From contig NZ_CP063458.1 of assembly GCF_015169395.1 (NCBI RefSeq), positions 1,488,001-1,552,000 on the forward strand: a stretch of 64,000 nt of DNA, in the 5' to 3' direction. Each line of letters begins with the position of its first letter. Within the stretch, counting starts at the first letter, position 1. Of the stretch, positions 1-8,394 are shown piece after piece. Position numbers and translations under genes: made by a program. The notes below the pieces were generated by a model. The model saw nothing but the letters and a program-made list of their open reading frames with translations. It had not been told where the DNA came from and searched no databases. The stretch is from Humisphaera borealis (lineage in GTDB: Bacteria > Planctomycetota > Phycisphaerae > Tepidisphaerales > Tepidisphaeraceae).

Positions 1-459
1 ACAAACAGCCAACAGCTTGCGGCGAGTGTCGCGGCGAGCAGAACCAGAAAGCAAAGTACGAGCTTGCCTTGTAGCCCCGTATGACGGGTCAGCGGCGGGA
101 GCCGTTCGGAGAGCCTTCCGAGTGCCGATGATCGTGAATCTGTTGGACCGATGGTGGGCATGCCTGCGCGTCCCCTACTGGCGCAGTGTGAGCAGGAACG
201 CATCCTGTCATCGACCGAAGACGGAGGCTGCTTAACGACCCGAAATGTGTCACGCCCGGAAAGTAGTTCAGGGGCGGTGTATTCTGGTAATTTGGCGCTG
301 AAATCGACGGGGGTGAGCACCTCCGCCGCTCTCAGGGTTTACAAAAGACCAGCCCGCACAAGCCGGGTTTTCGGAAACACACGCATTGACCCTCGCGGCT
401 GAGGTCGCTGGCCTACCATTGCCCCACCGAACCGCGGCAGTCATTGAAAGTGTTCGACC
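1..459. other. Intergenic stretch with no supported gene
   Basis: Short open frames exist on both strands but none has a recognisable domain or a convincing ribosome binding site. No tRNA-like cloverleaf or clear terminator was seen. The stretch probably holds the promoter of the nitroreductase gene that begins at its right end. The left edge of the window may cut a gene that lies mostly outside it. Confidence 0.4.
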
Positions 460-1173
460 ATGATATCTCCCACCTCGCTCGATCAATTTGAAACGCTTGC
501 CAAGTCACGTCGGGCGACTCGACAGTTCCGGCCGGATCCGGTGGACTCGGCATTGCTGATGAGGGTCATCGAAATCGCGCATTGGGCACCCAGTGGCTAC
601 AACCTTCAGCCGACGCACTTCACACTGGTAACCGAAGGCGCACGAAGAAAGCAGTTAAGCGTCGCATGCATGGGCCAGCATTCCGTCGCCGATGCGCCCG
701 CAGTGGTGGTGATCAGTGGCGACCGCCGGGTGGTGGAGAATCACTTCGACGCCATGCTCGAGTCCGAGCGAAACGCCGGATCGCTCAAGCCGGCTTACGA
801 GGCGCTGCTGCGGAAGTACGTACCGTTGGGTTTTCGTCGCGGGCCGGTAGGACTAAACCTGCTCTGGAAGGCGACGCTGCTGCCGATCGTCCGGCTGTTC
901 CGCCCGATTCCGGAAATGCCCGCCGTGCACATGCGGTTCTGGCTGGCCAAGCAGACGTCGCTGGCGGCAATGAACCTCATGCTTGCCGCCGAGGCCGCTG
1001 GACTTGCCACGCTGCCGATGGAGGGATTCGATGAAGCCCGGGTTCGCCGAGTTCTGGGAATGCCCCGATCGCAGGTCGTCACGATGGTGATCGCCGTCGG
1101 CTATCCCACTGACGACCCCAGAAGTAAGACGCGGCTTCCGGTGCACACGGTGTTGCACCAGGAGCGCTGGTGA
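460..1173 (+). CDS. Nitroreductase family protein (FMN-dependent)
   Basis: A 237-residue protein of the nitroreductase fold. The N-terminus carries the family's Arg-rich FMN-phosphate-binding segment (SRRATRQF, about residues 17-24). It is followed by the APSGYNLQP segment near residue 48, as in many nitroreductases. The C-terminal half has the usual helix that packs on the flavin (AMNLMLAAEAAGL) and a short glycine-containing strand. Family members are homodimeric FMN enzymes that use NAD(P)H to reduce nitroaromatics, quinones or other acceptors. The substrate cannot be read from sequence. The insert around residues 95-150 is longer than in minimal nitroreductases. The gene stands alone and converges on the pseudopilin gene, with a hairpin terminator between them. 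Confidence 0.85.
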   Translation: MISPTSLDQFETLAKSRRATRQFRPDPVDSALLMRVIEIAHWAPSGYNLQPTHFTLVTEGARRKQLSVACMGQHSVADAPAVVVISGDRRVVENHFDAMLESERNAGSLKPAYEALLRKYVPLGFRRGPVGLNLLWKATLLPIVRLFRPIPEMPAVHMRFWLAKQTSLAAMNLMLAAEAAGLATLPMEGFDEARVRRVLGMPRSQVVTMVIAVGYPTDDPRSKTRLPVHTVLHQERW

Positions 1174-1213
1174 GGAAGTAATTAAGGGGCAAAAGAAATG
1201 CTGGGCGGAAAGA

Positions 1214-1250
1214 AGAAGAGCCCGTCCGAAAACTCGGACGGGCATCTTCT
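1214..1250. terminator. Bidirectional intrinsic terminator between convergent genes
   Basis: A perfect 10-bp stem, GCCCGTCCGA (1220-1229) and TCGGACGGGC (1234-1243), closes a 4-base loop. It is extended by an AAGA/TCTT pairing with one bulge. A purine-rich tract lies left of the stem and a TCTTCT tract right of it, so pyrimidine-rich tails exist in both directions. It sits between the 3' ends of the nitroreductase and pseudopilin genes. Confidence 0.75.
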
Positions 1251-1282
1251 CGATACAATGAGCTAGGCGAGGTGAGCGCGAC

Positions 1283-2221
1283 TTACGGGGCGGTCGCGTC
1301 ATCGTTGGGAAGCAGAATCGAGTCATCGCGACGATTCGGCAGGCCTGTCGCGCTGCTGCCGGAGCCGGTGGCAGTCGCGGTCGCCGGGCCGCTGGTGTAG
1401 ATGTTATCACGGTAAGGCTGGTTCGTGACCGGGATACCGCAGAATGGCGAGGTCTGCCATTCGACGTGACCGTCGACGTACACCACCTGCTGGCCGTCGT
1501 TGGAGTGGTTGTTGCTGTTGCCGCGGGCCATTTCAAGGCGAGAGGAGGTGTAGAGAACCGCCGTCACGCTGCTGCTGTTAGGATTTGCATAGCCACCCGA
1601 TGGGGTACCGGAGGTGCCAGGGCTGATATCGGCAGCGAATGGATAATCCGGGCTAAGGGTAGTATCAAACTTCCAGCCGTTCTGAACAGCGGTCGTGCTT
1701 CCGAACGGGGAGTTGTAGCTGTAAGAGTTGTAATCGCGGTAAGGGCCGGGCCAGTTCGAGAAATCTTGGATGCCCTGACCCGAGCCACCGCTGGAGTAAG
1801 CGCGGGTGGCGTTGCTGCTCGGGCACAGGAATGCCTCGGCTGTGAGATCCGTGCTCTTGAGCAGGTGATAGAAGGATCCACTGACGCTGTTCGCGCCAAC
1901 AGGGCCGGGACCATTAGTCAGGCTGAACGCGTTGTTAACTGGCGTCTTGTCCTTACCACCCTTGGTATCGACGCTGTGGCCCGCCGCAGGGTTGTAGTAC
2001 GTCCGCGCGAACTTGCCGTTATCGCGGGTGCTCTGGTTGGCGTAGATGACGGCGGCCAAAGCGATCTGACGCAGATTGCTGGCGCACTTAATCCGGTTGG
2101 CCTGTTCGCGAGCGCGGTTCAAGCTCGGGAGCAGGATCGAAATCAGCAGTGCGATGATGCCGATGACGACCAACAGTTCGACGAGGGTAAAACCCTTCGC
2201 CTTACGAGACACAAGCTTCAT
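1283..2221 (-). CDS. Type II secretion/pseudopilin-like protein, DUF1559 type
   Basis: A 312-residue protein with a class III (prepilin) signal. A basic leader ends at Gly10, mature Phe11 follows, Glu15 is at position +5, and the hydrophobic helix runs over about residues 11-31 ([20 protein letters not shown]). The C-terminal part contains a VDGHVE segment, typical of the planctomycete 'H-X9-DG' pseudopilin family. A prepilin peptidase should cleave after Gly10, and the protein should be anchored by its N-terminal helix with a globular periplasmic domain. Planctomycetes carry many paralogues whose individual roles are unknown. The start is supported by AAGGAG six bases upstream. No secretion-apparatus genes lie nearby. 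Confidence 0.9.
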   Translation of the reverse strand: MKLVSRKAKGFTLVELLVVIGIIALLISILLPSLNRAREQANRIKCASNLRQIALAAVIYANQSTRDNGKFARTYYNPAAGHSVDTKGGKDKTPVNNAFSLTNGPGPVGANSVSGSFYHLLKSTDLTAEAFLCPSSNATRAYSSGGSGQGIQDFSNWPGPYRDYNSYSYNSPFGSTTAVQNGWKFDTTLSPDYPFAADISPGTSGTPSGGYANPNSSSVTAVLYTSSRLEMARGNSNNHSNDGQQVVYVDGHVEWQTSPFCGIPVTNQPYRDNIYTSGPATATATGSGSSATGLPNRRDDSILLPNDDATAP

Positions 2222-2562
2222 ATGAAGCTCCTTTCGGGGTGGCCGCGTTTTGTCGCGACTCGGTCGGGAAATAGGGTATGGATGATTACCGGTCCAGCGA
2301 ATCGCTGGGAAATCGACCGAGGGGTAACAAAATCGGCGGCGAGGAAAGAGGGCCGGCGAACGTCGCCAGCACCGCTACATTCGACATAAACATTCGGAAC
2401 AAACTCTCCGCAACCTTGATTATACAGCTTCTCTGAAAAATGGGTGAGAAAAACGTGAATTGTTTCAACGAAAACTGACATGGGGTTTTCCCACCCGATT
2501 CCTCTGACAAGTGCTGTACGCTTGCCATCGAGCCGGGGTTTGCCGCTCCACGCACAGGGTCA
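2222..2562 (-). promoter_or_regulatory. Promoter and leader region of the pseudopilin gene
   Basis: The minus strand carries a perfect -10 hexamer TATAAT (2419-2424). No clear -35 hexamer lies 17 bases upstream, only a T-rich tract. Transcription from here would leave a leader of about 190 bases before the start at 2221. The leader ends in the Shine-Dalgarno sequence AAGGAG. The right part of this stretch should also hold the promoter of the divergent membrane TPR gene, but no clear hexamers were found for it. Confidence 0.4.
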
Positions 2563-2586
2563 TTGTCCGCCGCCACGTCAGCAACT

Positions 2587-4452
2587 ATGCTCCGTTGTGT
2601 GTCGACGCGGCGCATACCCAGAAAAAGTCCCGGAGCCGCAGCCGCTGCCGGCGATCATCCCTTTGTTCGCAAAGAAGTTACAGCCGCAGTGGTGCTCGCA
2701 GTCTTGGCCTGCGTGGTGTTCGGGCGTGGGATCGGGAACGACTTTGTCGATTGGGACGACACGACCGCGATTGTCTACAATCCCGACTACAACCCGCCGT
2801 CACTAGACAAGCTCGGCCACTACTGGACCCAGCCGTTTCGTAACTTCTATGCGCCAGTGCTCTACAGCGTGTGGGGGATCGCCGCGTACGCCGCCTACGA
2901 CGAATATGTCCCGCCCGATATCACCTCGGTAGCGGCTGCCTGGCGCCTCGCGGCAGAGCCGTTCCATGTGCTGAGCCTGCTCGCCCACATCGGATCAACC
3001 GTATTTGCGTTTCTCATCCTGTCGAGATTGTTCGAACGCCGAATGGTCCCGGCGTTCGTGGGCGCGGTCGTGTTTTGCGTCCATCCGCTTCAGGTCGAGG
3101 CCGTCGGCTGGGCGTCGACGCTCTACACGCCCTTAAGTGTCGCTCTCGGGCTCGCCGCCTGGTGGACGCTTCTGGCAGCGCTCGACCGTCGAGACAAGGC
3201 GGACGGCTCGCGGTGGAAATGGCGCTACGTGTTGGCCACCCTGTTGTTCGCAACATCGTTGCTCACCAAGCCATCGATGGTGCTCATGCCGTTGATCGCC
3301 CTGTTCGCAGAAGCGATCGTAAGGCGCCGGTCTCGGGTGCAGATCAAGCGGTCGGCGTGGTTGATCGCCCCGTGGATCGCTCTGAGCGGCGCTGCGTCGT
3401 GGATCATCAGCTCGTATGCCCAACCCGCACTGGATGTCGTCCGACCGCCAACGTTGCAGCGACTGCTGATCGCCGGCGACGCACTGTCTTTCTACATGGG
3501 GAAGGTTGTCTGGCCGGTCGGGCTGGCACCGGACTACGGGCGCACGCCCACCATGGTGCTCGAAGGTGCAATGCCTTGGCTGGGCGTCTCGATCTGTCTG
3601 GTCGTGGCGGTAATGAGTGTGGTGATCTTCCGTGCCAATCGAGCCGCCGCCTGCGGACTGTGGATCTTCCTGATCGGCGGACTGCCGACGCTCGGCTTGG
3701 TGCCCTTCGACTTCCAGCTCTACTCAACCGTGGCGGATCGATACGCCTATTTCTCGCTCTTCGGCATTGCCATGGTGGTGAGTGCGATCGCCGCCCGGCT
3801 CTCGTACCAGCGTAGCGACAATCTCTGGCGATGGGGGATCGTGACGGGTGGCATCCTTCTGACGCTATGTGTCCTCACGATACGGCAGCTCGGATTCTGG
3901 CGAGATTCGCCCACGTTATTTGCCCGATGTCTGGACATCAATCCCACGAGCCGGGTGGGACTTGCGGGAATGCTTGCATGGAAAAGCGATCACAAGCAAC
4001 CTGACGAGGCCATCGTGTATGGCAGGTTGGCGGTGGCTCATCATCACGGGGACTATCGGCTCTGTCACCGCGTCGCCGGCGTGCTGATGCAACTGAAGCA
4101 GTGGGACGAAGCGATCGCAATGCTCGAACGGGCGGCGCAACTCGCGCGAGAACCGGACGCGAAGGCCGATGCAGTTAACACCCAAGGCGTCGCATTCGCC
4201 CTCTCCAACCGCCCTCCTCAGGCGGAACAACGCTTTCGCGCCGCCTTGGCGCTGCAAAGTGATCTGCACTCGGCGCATCGAAATCTCGCGGCACTGTACC
4301 TGTCGCAAAACCGGCTTGCCGATGCGCTGGGTGAGTTCGAACAGGCGTTGCGGCTCGATCCGGCGAATCCGCAGTATCGCGGAGCCGTCGCCCAGCTTTC
4401 GGCAGACCTTCGTCGAATGACCGCGACTCCGGCGACCAAGCCGGCGCCCTGA
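2587..4452 (+). CDS. Polytopic membrane protein with C-terminal TPR repeats (TMTC-like)
   Basis: About 621 residues. The N-terminal two thirds hold some ten hydrophobic segments (for example around AVVLAVLACVVFG and LATLLFATSLLT). An acidic pair in the first loop (DFVDWDDT) resembles the catalytic loop of GT-C glycosyltransferases and eukaryotic TMTC O-mannosyltransferases. The last 170 residues form TPR-like helical pairs (LKQWDEAIAMLERAAQLA; DALGEFEQALRLDP). Bacterial homologues are usually annotated only as tetratricopeptide repeat proteins, so a lipid-linked-sugar transferase role is an inference. An alternative TTG start lies 24 bases upstream, preceded by a weak AGGG. The gene converges on coaD. 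Confidence 0.75.
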   Translation: MLRCVSTRRIPRKSPGAAAAAGDHPFVRKEVTAAVVLAVLACVVFGRGIGNDFVDWDDTTAIVYNPDYNPPSLDKLGHYWTQPFRNFYAPVLYSVWGIAAYAAYDEYVPPDITSVAAAWRLAAEPFHVLSLLAHIGSTVFAFLILSRLFERRMVPAFVGAVVFCVHPLQVEAVGWASTLYTPLSVALGLAAWWTLLAALDRRDKADGSRWKWRYVLATLLFATSLLTKPSMVLMPLIALFAEAIVRRRSRVQIKRSAWLIAPWIALSGAASWIISSYAQPALDVVRPPTLQRLLIAGDALSFYMGKVVWPVGLAPDYGRTPTMVLEGAMPWLGVSICLVVAVMSVVIFRANRAAACGLWIFLIGGLPTLGLVPFDFQLYSTVADRYAYFSLFGIAMVVSAIAARLSYQRSDNLWRWGIVTGGILLTLCVLTIRQLGFWRDSPTLFARCLDINPTSRVGLAGMLAWKSDHKQPDEAIVYGRLAVAHHHGDYRLCHRVAGVLMQLKQWDEAIAMLERAAQLAREPDAKADAVNTQGVAFALSNRPPQAEQRFRAALALQSDLHSAHRNLAALYLSQNRLADALGEFEQALRLDPANPQYRGAVAQLSADLRRMTATPATKPAP

Positions 4453-4506
4453 ACTGTCGCATCCGGATGACGTCGATCGACGCTGCCCAAAGGTGGACAG
4501 TGTTCC

Positions 4507-5070
4507 TCAGCCGGTGGGAAGCTCTGCGGCAGGCGGAGCGAAGCCCGGGCTGCTTTGTTTCTCGATCAGCTTCTGGACCACGATCTCGGGCAGCACCGCA
4601 TTCAGTTGACGGATGTCACCGCCGAGGGCGACGACCTGCCGGATCAAACTGCTGCTGGTCAGTGCGTATTGCTCGCCGGCCATGATGAAGACCGTTTCAA
4701 CGCCTCCGACCGCCCGGTTGGCCAAAGCCAGTTGAAACTCGTACCGCAGGTCGGACACGTCGCGAATGCCCCTCAGGATTGCAGTCGCCCTGGCGTGCTT
4801 GACGAAATCAACCGTCAGACCGGCGTAACGCTCGACGCGCACTTGAGGGATGTCCTTCACCAGCGACTTGATCAGCTTGACGCGCTCGTCGCGCGTGAAC
4901 AACTCGCGTTTTTCAGGGTTGGTGCCGACGGCGACGATCAACTCGTCAAACAGCGCCTTGCCGCGGCGAATGACGTCCAGGTGACCGTTGGTGATCGGAT
5001 CGAACTGGCCAGGGAATACGCCGACGCGGCGAACGGTCCCGGATGCGGGATGGGTGTGCGTGTTGGGCAA
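4507..5070 (-). CDS. coaD: Phosphopantetheine adenylyltransferase
   Basis: A 187-residue nucleotidyltransferase that transfers AMP from ATP to 4'-phosphopantetheine, the penultimate step of coenzyme A synthesis in the cytosol. The nucleotidyltransferase signature GVFPGQFDPITNGHLD is near residues 17-32, with the xTNGH form of the T/HxGH motif. RGIRDVSDLRYE and the C-terminal TSSSLIRQVV segment match CoaD proteins. The start codon is TTG at 5070, supported by GGAGG six bases upstream, and no better internal start precedes the signature. A short extension at each end makes it longer than the usual 160 residues. It is divergent from the PgeF-like gene. Confidence 0.95.
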   Translation of the reverse strand: MPNTHTHPASGTVRRVGVFPGQFDPITNGHLDVIRRGKALFDELIVAVGTNPEKRELFTRDERVKLIKSLVKDIPQVRVERYAGLTVDFVKHARATAILRGIRDVSDLRYEFQLALANRAVGGVETVFIMAGEQYALTSSSLIRQVVALGGDIRQLNAVLPEIVVQKLIEKQSSPGFAPPAAELPTG

Positions 5071-5154
5071 TCGATTCCTCCGGTTCTCGCCGACCGATTA
5101 TTGGCCGGCGGACGGGCATGTCCACTGATGAATCGTCGCGTATCATCGTCGTTC

Positions 5155-5970
5155 ATGCTCGAACGCATCACCGCCACGGACGGCGTCGTGTTCTATCGGT
5201 CCGAACGGTTATTCCGGATTGGCACGCCCCATGGGTTCAGTACCCGCATCGGCGGCCAGAGTTCGGGGCCGTTCGCGTCGCTGAATCTCGGTAATCCCAA
5301 CGGCTGTCCCGTCCAGGACGACGTCGCCAACATCGCCGAAAACTACCGCCGTCTGCAGAGCGCGATCGGCGCGGCCGATCGCCGGCGCGTATACGTTCAT
5401 CAAGTTCATGGCGACCATGTCGAGACGGCCGACGATGCCCTGGCATTTGATTGCAACCTGAAGGCCGACGCGATCGTTACGTCGGACTCCGCCGCTGTCG
5501 CGGCGGTTAGGGTGGCTGATTGCGTGCCTGTCCTGCTCGCGTCCGTGGATGGTCGGACAGTGGCAGCGGTGCATGCAGGTTGGCGTGGGGTCGTGGCAGG
5601 AATTGTGCTGCGTGCCGTTGAGAAACTCCGCAACTCGGAGTCGCTAGCCTCCGCCTCGACCCCCATAGCGGCGGCAATCGGTCCCTCCATCTCGTTCGAC
5701 AACTTCGAGGTGGGCCCAGAGGTAGTTCGCGCGTTCGAGGACACCTTCGCCGGCGACGCGGCGAGGATCGTCAGGCCTGTCGGGGGCCAGGGAAAAGCGC
5801 TGATAGACCTTCGCACGGCACTGAAGATACAGTTGAAATCAGCCGGGATCGACGAATCGTCAATCGATGTCAGCGATCGCTGCACATACCGGGATGTAGC
5901 CGAGTTCTTCTCGCACAGGCGCGATAATGGTGTCACCGGCCGCATGGCGGCACTCATCGGGGCGGCCTGA
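5155..5970 (+). CDS. pgeF: Laccase-domain protein PgeF/YfiH (peptidoglycan-editing, purine nucleoside phosphorylase-like)
   Basis: A 271-residue Cu-oxidase_4 (DUF152) protein. Conserved family motifs are visible in order: HGFSTR near the N-terminus, LNLG, VHQVHGD, ADCVPVLL and AVHAGWRGV, with CTYRD near the end. The Cys and His residues of ADCVP and HAGWRG form the metal/active site in characterised members. Reported activities include polyphenol oxidation, adenosine deamination/phosphorolysis and removal of misincorporated L-Ser from cell-wall precursors. Which one applies here is not known. ATG 5155 is chosen because it directly precedes the conserved part. ATG 5128 in the same frame would add nine residues. 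Confidence 0.85.
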   Translation: MLERITATDGVVFYRSERLFRIGTPHGFSTRIGGQSSGPFASLNLGNPNGCPVQDDVANIAENYRRLQSAIGAADRRRVYVHQVHGDHVETADDALAFDCNLKADAIVTSDSAAVAAVRVADCVPVLLASVDGRTVAAVHAGWRGVVAGIVLRAVEKLRNSESLASASTPIAAAIGPSISFDNFEVGPEVVRAFEDTFAGDAARIVRPVGGQGKALIDLRTALKIQLKSAGIDESSIDVSDRCTYRDVAEFFSHRRDNGVTGRMAALIGAA

Positions 5971-6003
5971 AACCGCATGCGAAGGTGCCGGGCTCCGATA
6001 GCG

Positions 6004-6023
6004 ACCCTTGATGATTCAAGGGT
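6004..6023. terminator. Hairpin between the convergent pgeF-like gene and hisG
   Basis: A perfect 8-bp stem, ACCCTTGA (6004-6011) and TCAAGGGT (6016-6023), closes a TGAT loop. It lies just past the plus-strand gene, and its right arm touches the hisG stop codon. There is no strong T-tract, so termination is likely but not proven. Confidence 0.45.
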
Positions 6024-6916
6024 TAAGCGATGACTTTGTTCAGCGGATAGGTGATCAGCCCGGTCGCCCCGGCGCGCTTGAGTGGCGGAATCAGTTCGCG
6101 TTCCTGCTTTTCTTCCAGGATAACCTCGACCGCGACCCAAGCCTGGTCGGCGAGTCGACTGACCGTGGGGCTTTTTTCGGCCGGCAGCAGTCGAAGCACT
6201 TCCGCGAGAGACGCCTCGGGAACATTCATCTTCAGCCCGACCTTTGCTCGCGCGTCGATCGCGCCGCGCAGGAGCATGGCGATGTTCTCCATCTTCTCGC
6301 GCTTCCAGGGCGTTTCCCAAGCCTTCTTGTTCGCGACAAACCGCGTCGTGCTGGTCAGCAGGGTGTCTACGATCCGGAGATTGTTGGCCCGGAGTGATGA
6401 ACCGGTTTCCGTGCAGTCGACGATCGCATCGAGCAGGCGTGCCTTGATCTCGGTGGTGCCCCACGAGAACTCGACCGTAACCTTGATGCCCTTCTGTTCG
6501 AAGTACTTCCGGGTGACATTCACCAGTTCGGTTGCGATGATCGCCCCGTTGAGTTCCTCGGGCGTGCGCACCACGCTTTCGTCCGGCACGGCCAGCACCC
6601 ACTTGACCGGGTTCACGCTCGCCCGGCTGTACTCGAGTTCGCAGATCTCGACGACGTCTTTCTCGTTGCCGTTCTCCACGATCCAGTCGTACCCGGTCAG
6701 ACCGCAATCGACGATGTTGTCGCAGACGTAACGGCTGATCTCCTGTGCGCGGAACAGCACCGCCGACATCTTCGGATCGTCTATACGCGGGAAGACACTG
6801 CGGTCGGCAATCGATACGCGGTAGCCCGCGCGGCCGAACAGATCGACGGTGGCGTTCTGGAGGGATCCGCTGGGCAGACCGAGTCGGAGTGTTGATTCAG
6901 GGAGGCGGTCAGTCAT
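6023..6916 (-). CDS. hisG: ATP phosphoribosyltransferase, long form
   Basis: A 297-residue enzyme that condenses ATP with PRPP, the first and feedback-inhibited step of histidine synthesis. The opening LRLGLPSGSLQNAT matches the conserved start of HisG. CGLTGYDW and the PRPP-binding region around DCTETGSSLRANNL (about residues 155-170) are characteristic. Its length and the C-terminal block (VSRLADQAWVAVEVILEEK, about 245-265) mark the long form with its own regulatory domain, so no HisZ partner is needed. ATG 6916 is preferred over an upstream in-frame start, because the upstream 22 residues derive from an inverted repeat. No other his genes are in the window. Confidence 0.93.
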   Translation of the reverse strand: MTDRLPESTLRLGLPSGSLQNATVDLFGRAGYRVSIADRSVFPRIDDPKMSAVLFRAQEISRYVCDNIVDCGLTGYDWIVENGNEKDVVEICELEYSRASVNPVKWVLAVPDESVVRTPEELNGAIIATELVNVTRKYFEQKGIKVTVEFSWGTTEIKARLLDAIVDCTETGSSLRANNLRIVDTLLTSTTRFVANKKAWETPWKREKMENIAMLLRGAIDARAKVGLKMNVPEASLAEVLRLLPAEKSPTVSRLADQAWVAVEVILEEKQERELIPPLKRAGATGLITYPLNKVIA

Positions 6917-6924
6917 GGCAATGA

Positions 6925-7003
6925 GTGCTGAGATAAAAGTGCTGAGTGCTGAGCGGGGCCGATTGCCGTCTTCACTCAGCACTCAGCACTTTCACCTCAG
7001 CAC
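6925..7003. repeat. Long inverted repeat of GTGCTGAG units upstream of hisG
   Basis: Two 29-base arms (6925-6953 and 6975-7003) pair at 27 of 29 positions around a 21-base spacer. Each arm is built from repeated GTGCTGAG/CTCAGCAC units. It lies between the HhH-GPD-like gene and hisG in the same transcriptional direction, so the mRNA would carry a strong hairpin just 5' of hisG. Confidence 0.85.
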
Positions 7004-7012
7004 TCTCGAGGG

Positions 7013-7630
7013 TCATTTCTTCTTCTTGCCGTCGGTCATCGCGACGCGGCGAAGCGCGGAGTAAAGGTCGTAGTGCTCTTCGCTCTTCACGGCGTGCTCG
7101 AGGAACTTCTGTGCCTCTTCCAGGGTGGCAGTCGATTCCAGCACTTCCTGGTCCTTGAGATAGGCCAGGATCGAGTCGTCGACCGGAACCGCATGCGCGT
7201 CAAAGCCGAACAGCATCGTGTATGCCTCGACGAACGGATGCATGTCGGGCATGTCCTTCACAAACTGCCGGGCATCACGCTTGGAAAGCGTCTTGAGCCG
7301 ATCGAGGCTGAGCGTGTGCTCTTTCTCGAAGATCATGTTGAGACAGGTCGTGATCAGGCTGACCCGCTTGGCCACGCCGGGGAACTTCTGGCCGAGCATG
7401 TCTTCGACTTCGAGCTCGGTCGCGACGCGAAGTTCGTTCAGGTCAACGAATTCGTGGCCGATCACGACCATCGCTTCTTCGGCTCGGGCGTCGGAGACGT
7501 CGTAGCTCATCGCACCGCGAACCATCGCCTGCAGCGGTTCGTAGGTGGGCTTGGGCTCGGGCTTGTGCTCCTTGAGAAGTTTCTTCAGGAGTGAGCGGAG
7601 CTCTTCGGCATGTTTGGTTGCGTTCTTCAT
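7013..7630 (-). CDS. HhH-GPD-fold-like protein without the expected catalytic motif
   Basis: A 205-residue, mostly helical protein. Its spacing of helices resembles the endonuclease III/HhH-GPD DNA glycosylase fold: an N-terminal helical block (LQAMVRGAM), a middle block ending in DARQFVKDMPDMHPFVEA, then GFDAHAVPVDDSILAYL, which lines up with the VDTHV segment of endonuclease III. The hairpin LPGVG is replaced by MPDMH, no catalytic Lys is seen at the usual place, and there are no C-terminal iron-sulfur cysteines. A glycosylase activity is therefore unlikely. A structural or lost-function relative is my inference. The gene follows rbfA on the same strand and ends in a KKKK tail. Confidence 0.55.
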   Translation of the reverse strand: MKNATKHAEELRSLLKKLLKEHKPEPKPTYEPLQAMVRGAMSYDVSDARAEEAMVVIGHEFVDLNELRVATELEVEDMLGQKFPGVAKRVSLITTCLNMIFEKEHTLSLDRLKTLSKRDARQFVKDMPDMHPFVEAYTMLFGFDAHAVPVDDSILAYLKDQEVLESTATLEEAQKFLEHAVKSEEHYDLYSALRRVAMTDGKKKK

Positions 7631-7683
7631 TCGGTCCGGAATTAGATCTTCTCCAGCGGGTCGGGCGTCCCGGTAGGTCGTAG

Positions 7684-7702
7684 CACGGGCTTCCATCCCG
7701 TG
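7684..7702. repeat. Short hairpin of the CACGGGCTTCCA..CCCGTG family
   Basis: CACGGG (7684-7689) and CCCGTG (7697-7702) enclose CTTCCAT. The sequence closely matches the core of the much longer inverted repeats at 36405-36512 and 61716-61822, so it looks like a solo half-element. It lies between rbfA and the HhH-GPD-like gene. Confidence 0.55.
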
Positions 7703-7774
7703 GTCGCGGAACTCCGCGGACAATTACAGTCAACTGGCCTTCACGACGGGCGACCAAGTCGCGTCCCAGGCGGA

Positions 7775-8224
7775 TCAGGGTTTCGCGTCGGGCGTGGCCG
7801 CGTCGGTGGTGGCTTGCGTTTCAGCCGGAGCATCAACCGCGTCGTCGGCAGGCGGTGCGTTCGACGCCTCGGTCGCCTCGCGTTCCCGGCGCAGATTCTC
7901 GAGCACATCCAGGATGCTCAGTTCCTTCTGCAACTGCTCATCATGATGAAACCGGATGAACGGCGCCTGTCGCAGCGACAGCGACTTAGTCAGCCTCGTC
8001 CGCATCAGGCCCGCTGAATGTTTCAGGGCATTGAGCCCGGCAACCTTCTGGCCTTCGGTCGCCATCATCGTCACGTAGACGTCGGCATACTCAAGGTCAT
8101 CCGTCACCTTGACCCGCGTGATGCTGACGATCGTCGGCAGGCGCGGGTCGCTGAGCTCACGCATGATAAAGTCGGCCAGCTCGCGCTGGATGGTGCTGCC
8201 GAGCATTTCTGATCTTCGGGACAT
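7775..8224 (-). CDS. rbfA: 30S ribosome-binding factor A
   Basis: A 149-residue protein with the KH-like RbfA fold. The start SRRSEMLGSTIQRELADFI and the segment DPRLPTIVSITRVKVTDDLEYADVYV are typical, followed by a helix ending in the LRQAPFIRFHHDE strand. RbfA binds immature 30S subunits near the 16S rRNA 5' helix and acts in late maturation and cold adaptation. The final 35 residues are an Ala/Asp/Pro-rich low-complexity tail, probably disordered. The gene follows infB and two small genes on the same strand. An AAAGG lies upstream of the start at a slightly long distance. Confidence 0.92.
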   Translation of the reverse strand: MSRRSEMLGSTIQRELADFIMRELSDPRLPTIVSITRVKVTDDLEYADVYVTMMATEGQKVAGLNALKHSAGLMRTRLTKSLSLRQAPFIRFHHDEQLQKELSILDVLENLRREREATEASNAPPADDAVDAPAETQATTDAATPDAKP

Positions 8225-8244
8225 CTTCTTCTACTTACCTTTAA

Positions 8245-8394
8245 CTATCGCCGCTTCCACCAGAAGGCGACGACAAAACCTGCGCCGCCGGCAATCAAGA
8301 GCACTAGCAAAATCTGAGAGGCGTGCTCAAACCACCAGTAAACATCACCGAGGTACCCGATGCTGGATTCAAAGGAAATCCATCTGGTAGTCAT
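8245..8394 (-). CDS. 49-residue single-pass membrane protein between DUF503 gene and rbfA
   Basis: A short ORF that begins with ATG inside the last codons of the DUF503 gene, overlaps it by 26 bases in another frame, and stops 20 bases before rbfA. The product opens with MTTRWISFES. A hydrophilic and aromatic stretch (YLGDVYWWFEH) is followed by about 20 hydrophobic residues (ILLVLLIAGGAGFVVAFWW), and it ends KRR. The basic C-terminal end predicts a tail in the cytoplasm. The overlap suggests translational coupling. The membrane-like composition and snug fit in the operon argue for a real gene. I do not recognise a family. Confidence 0.55.
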   Translation of the reverse strand: MTTRWISFESSIGYLGDVYWWFEHASQILLVLLIAGGAGFVVAFWWKRR

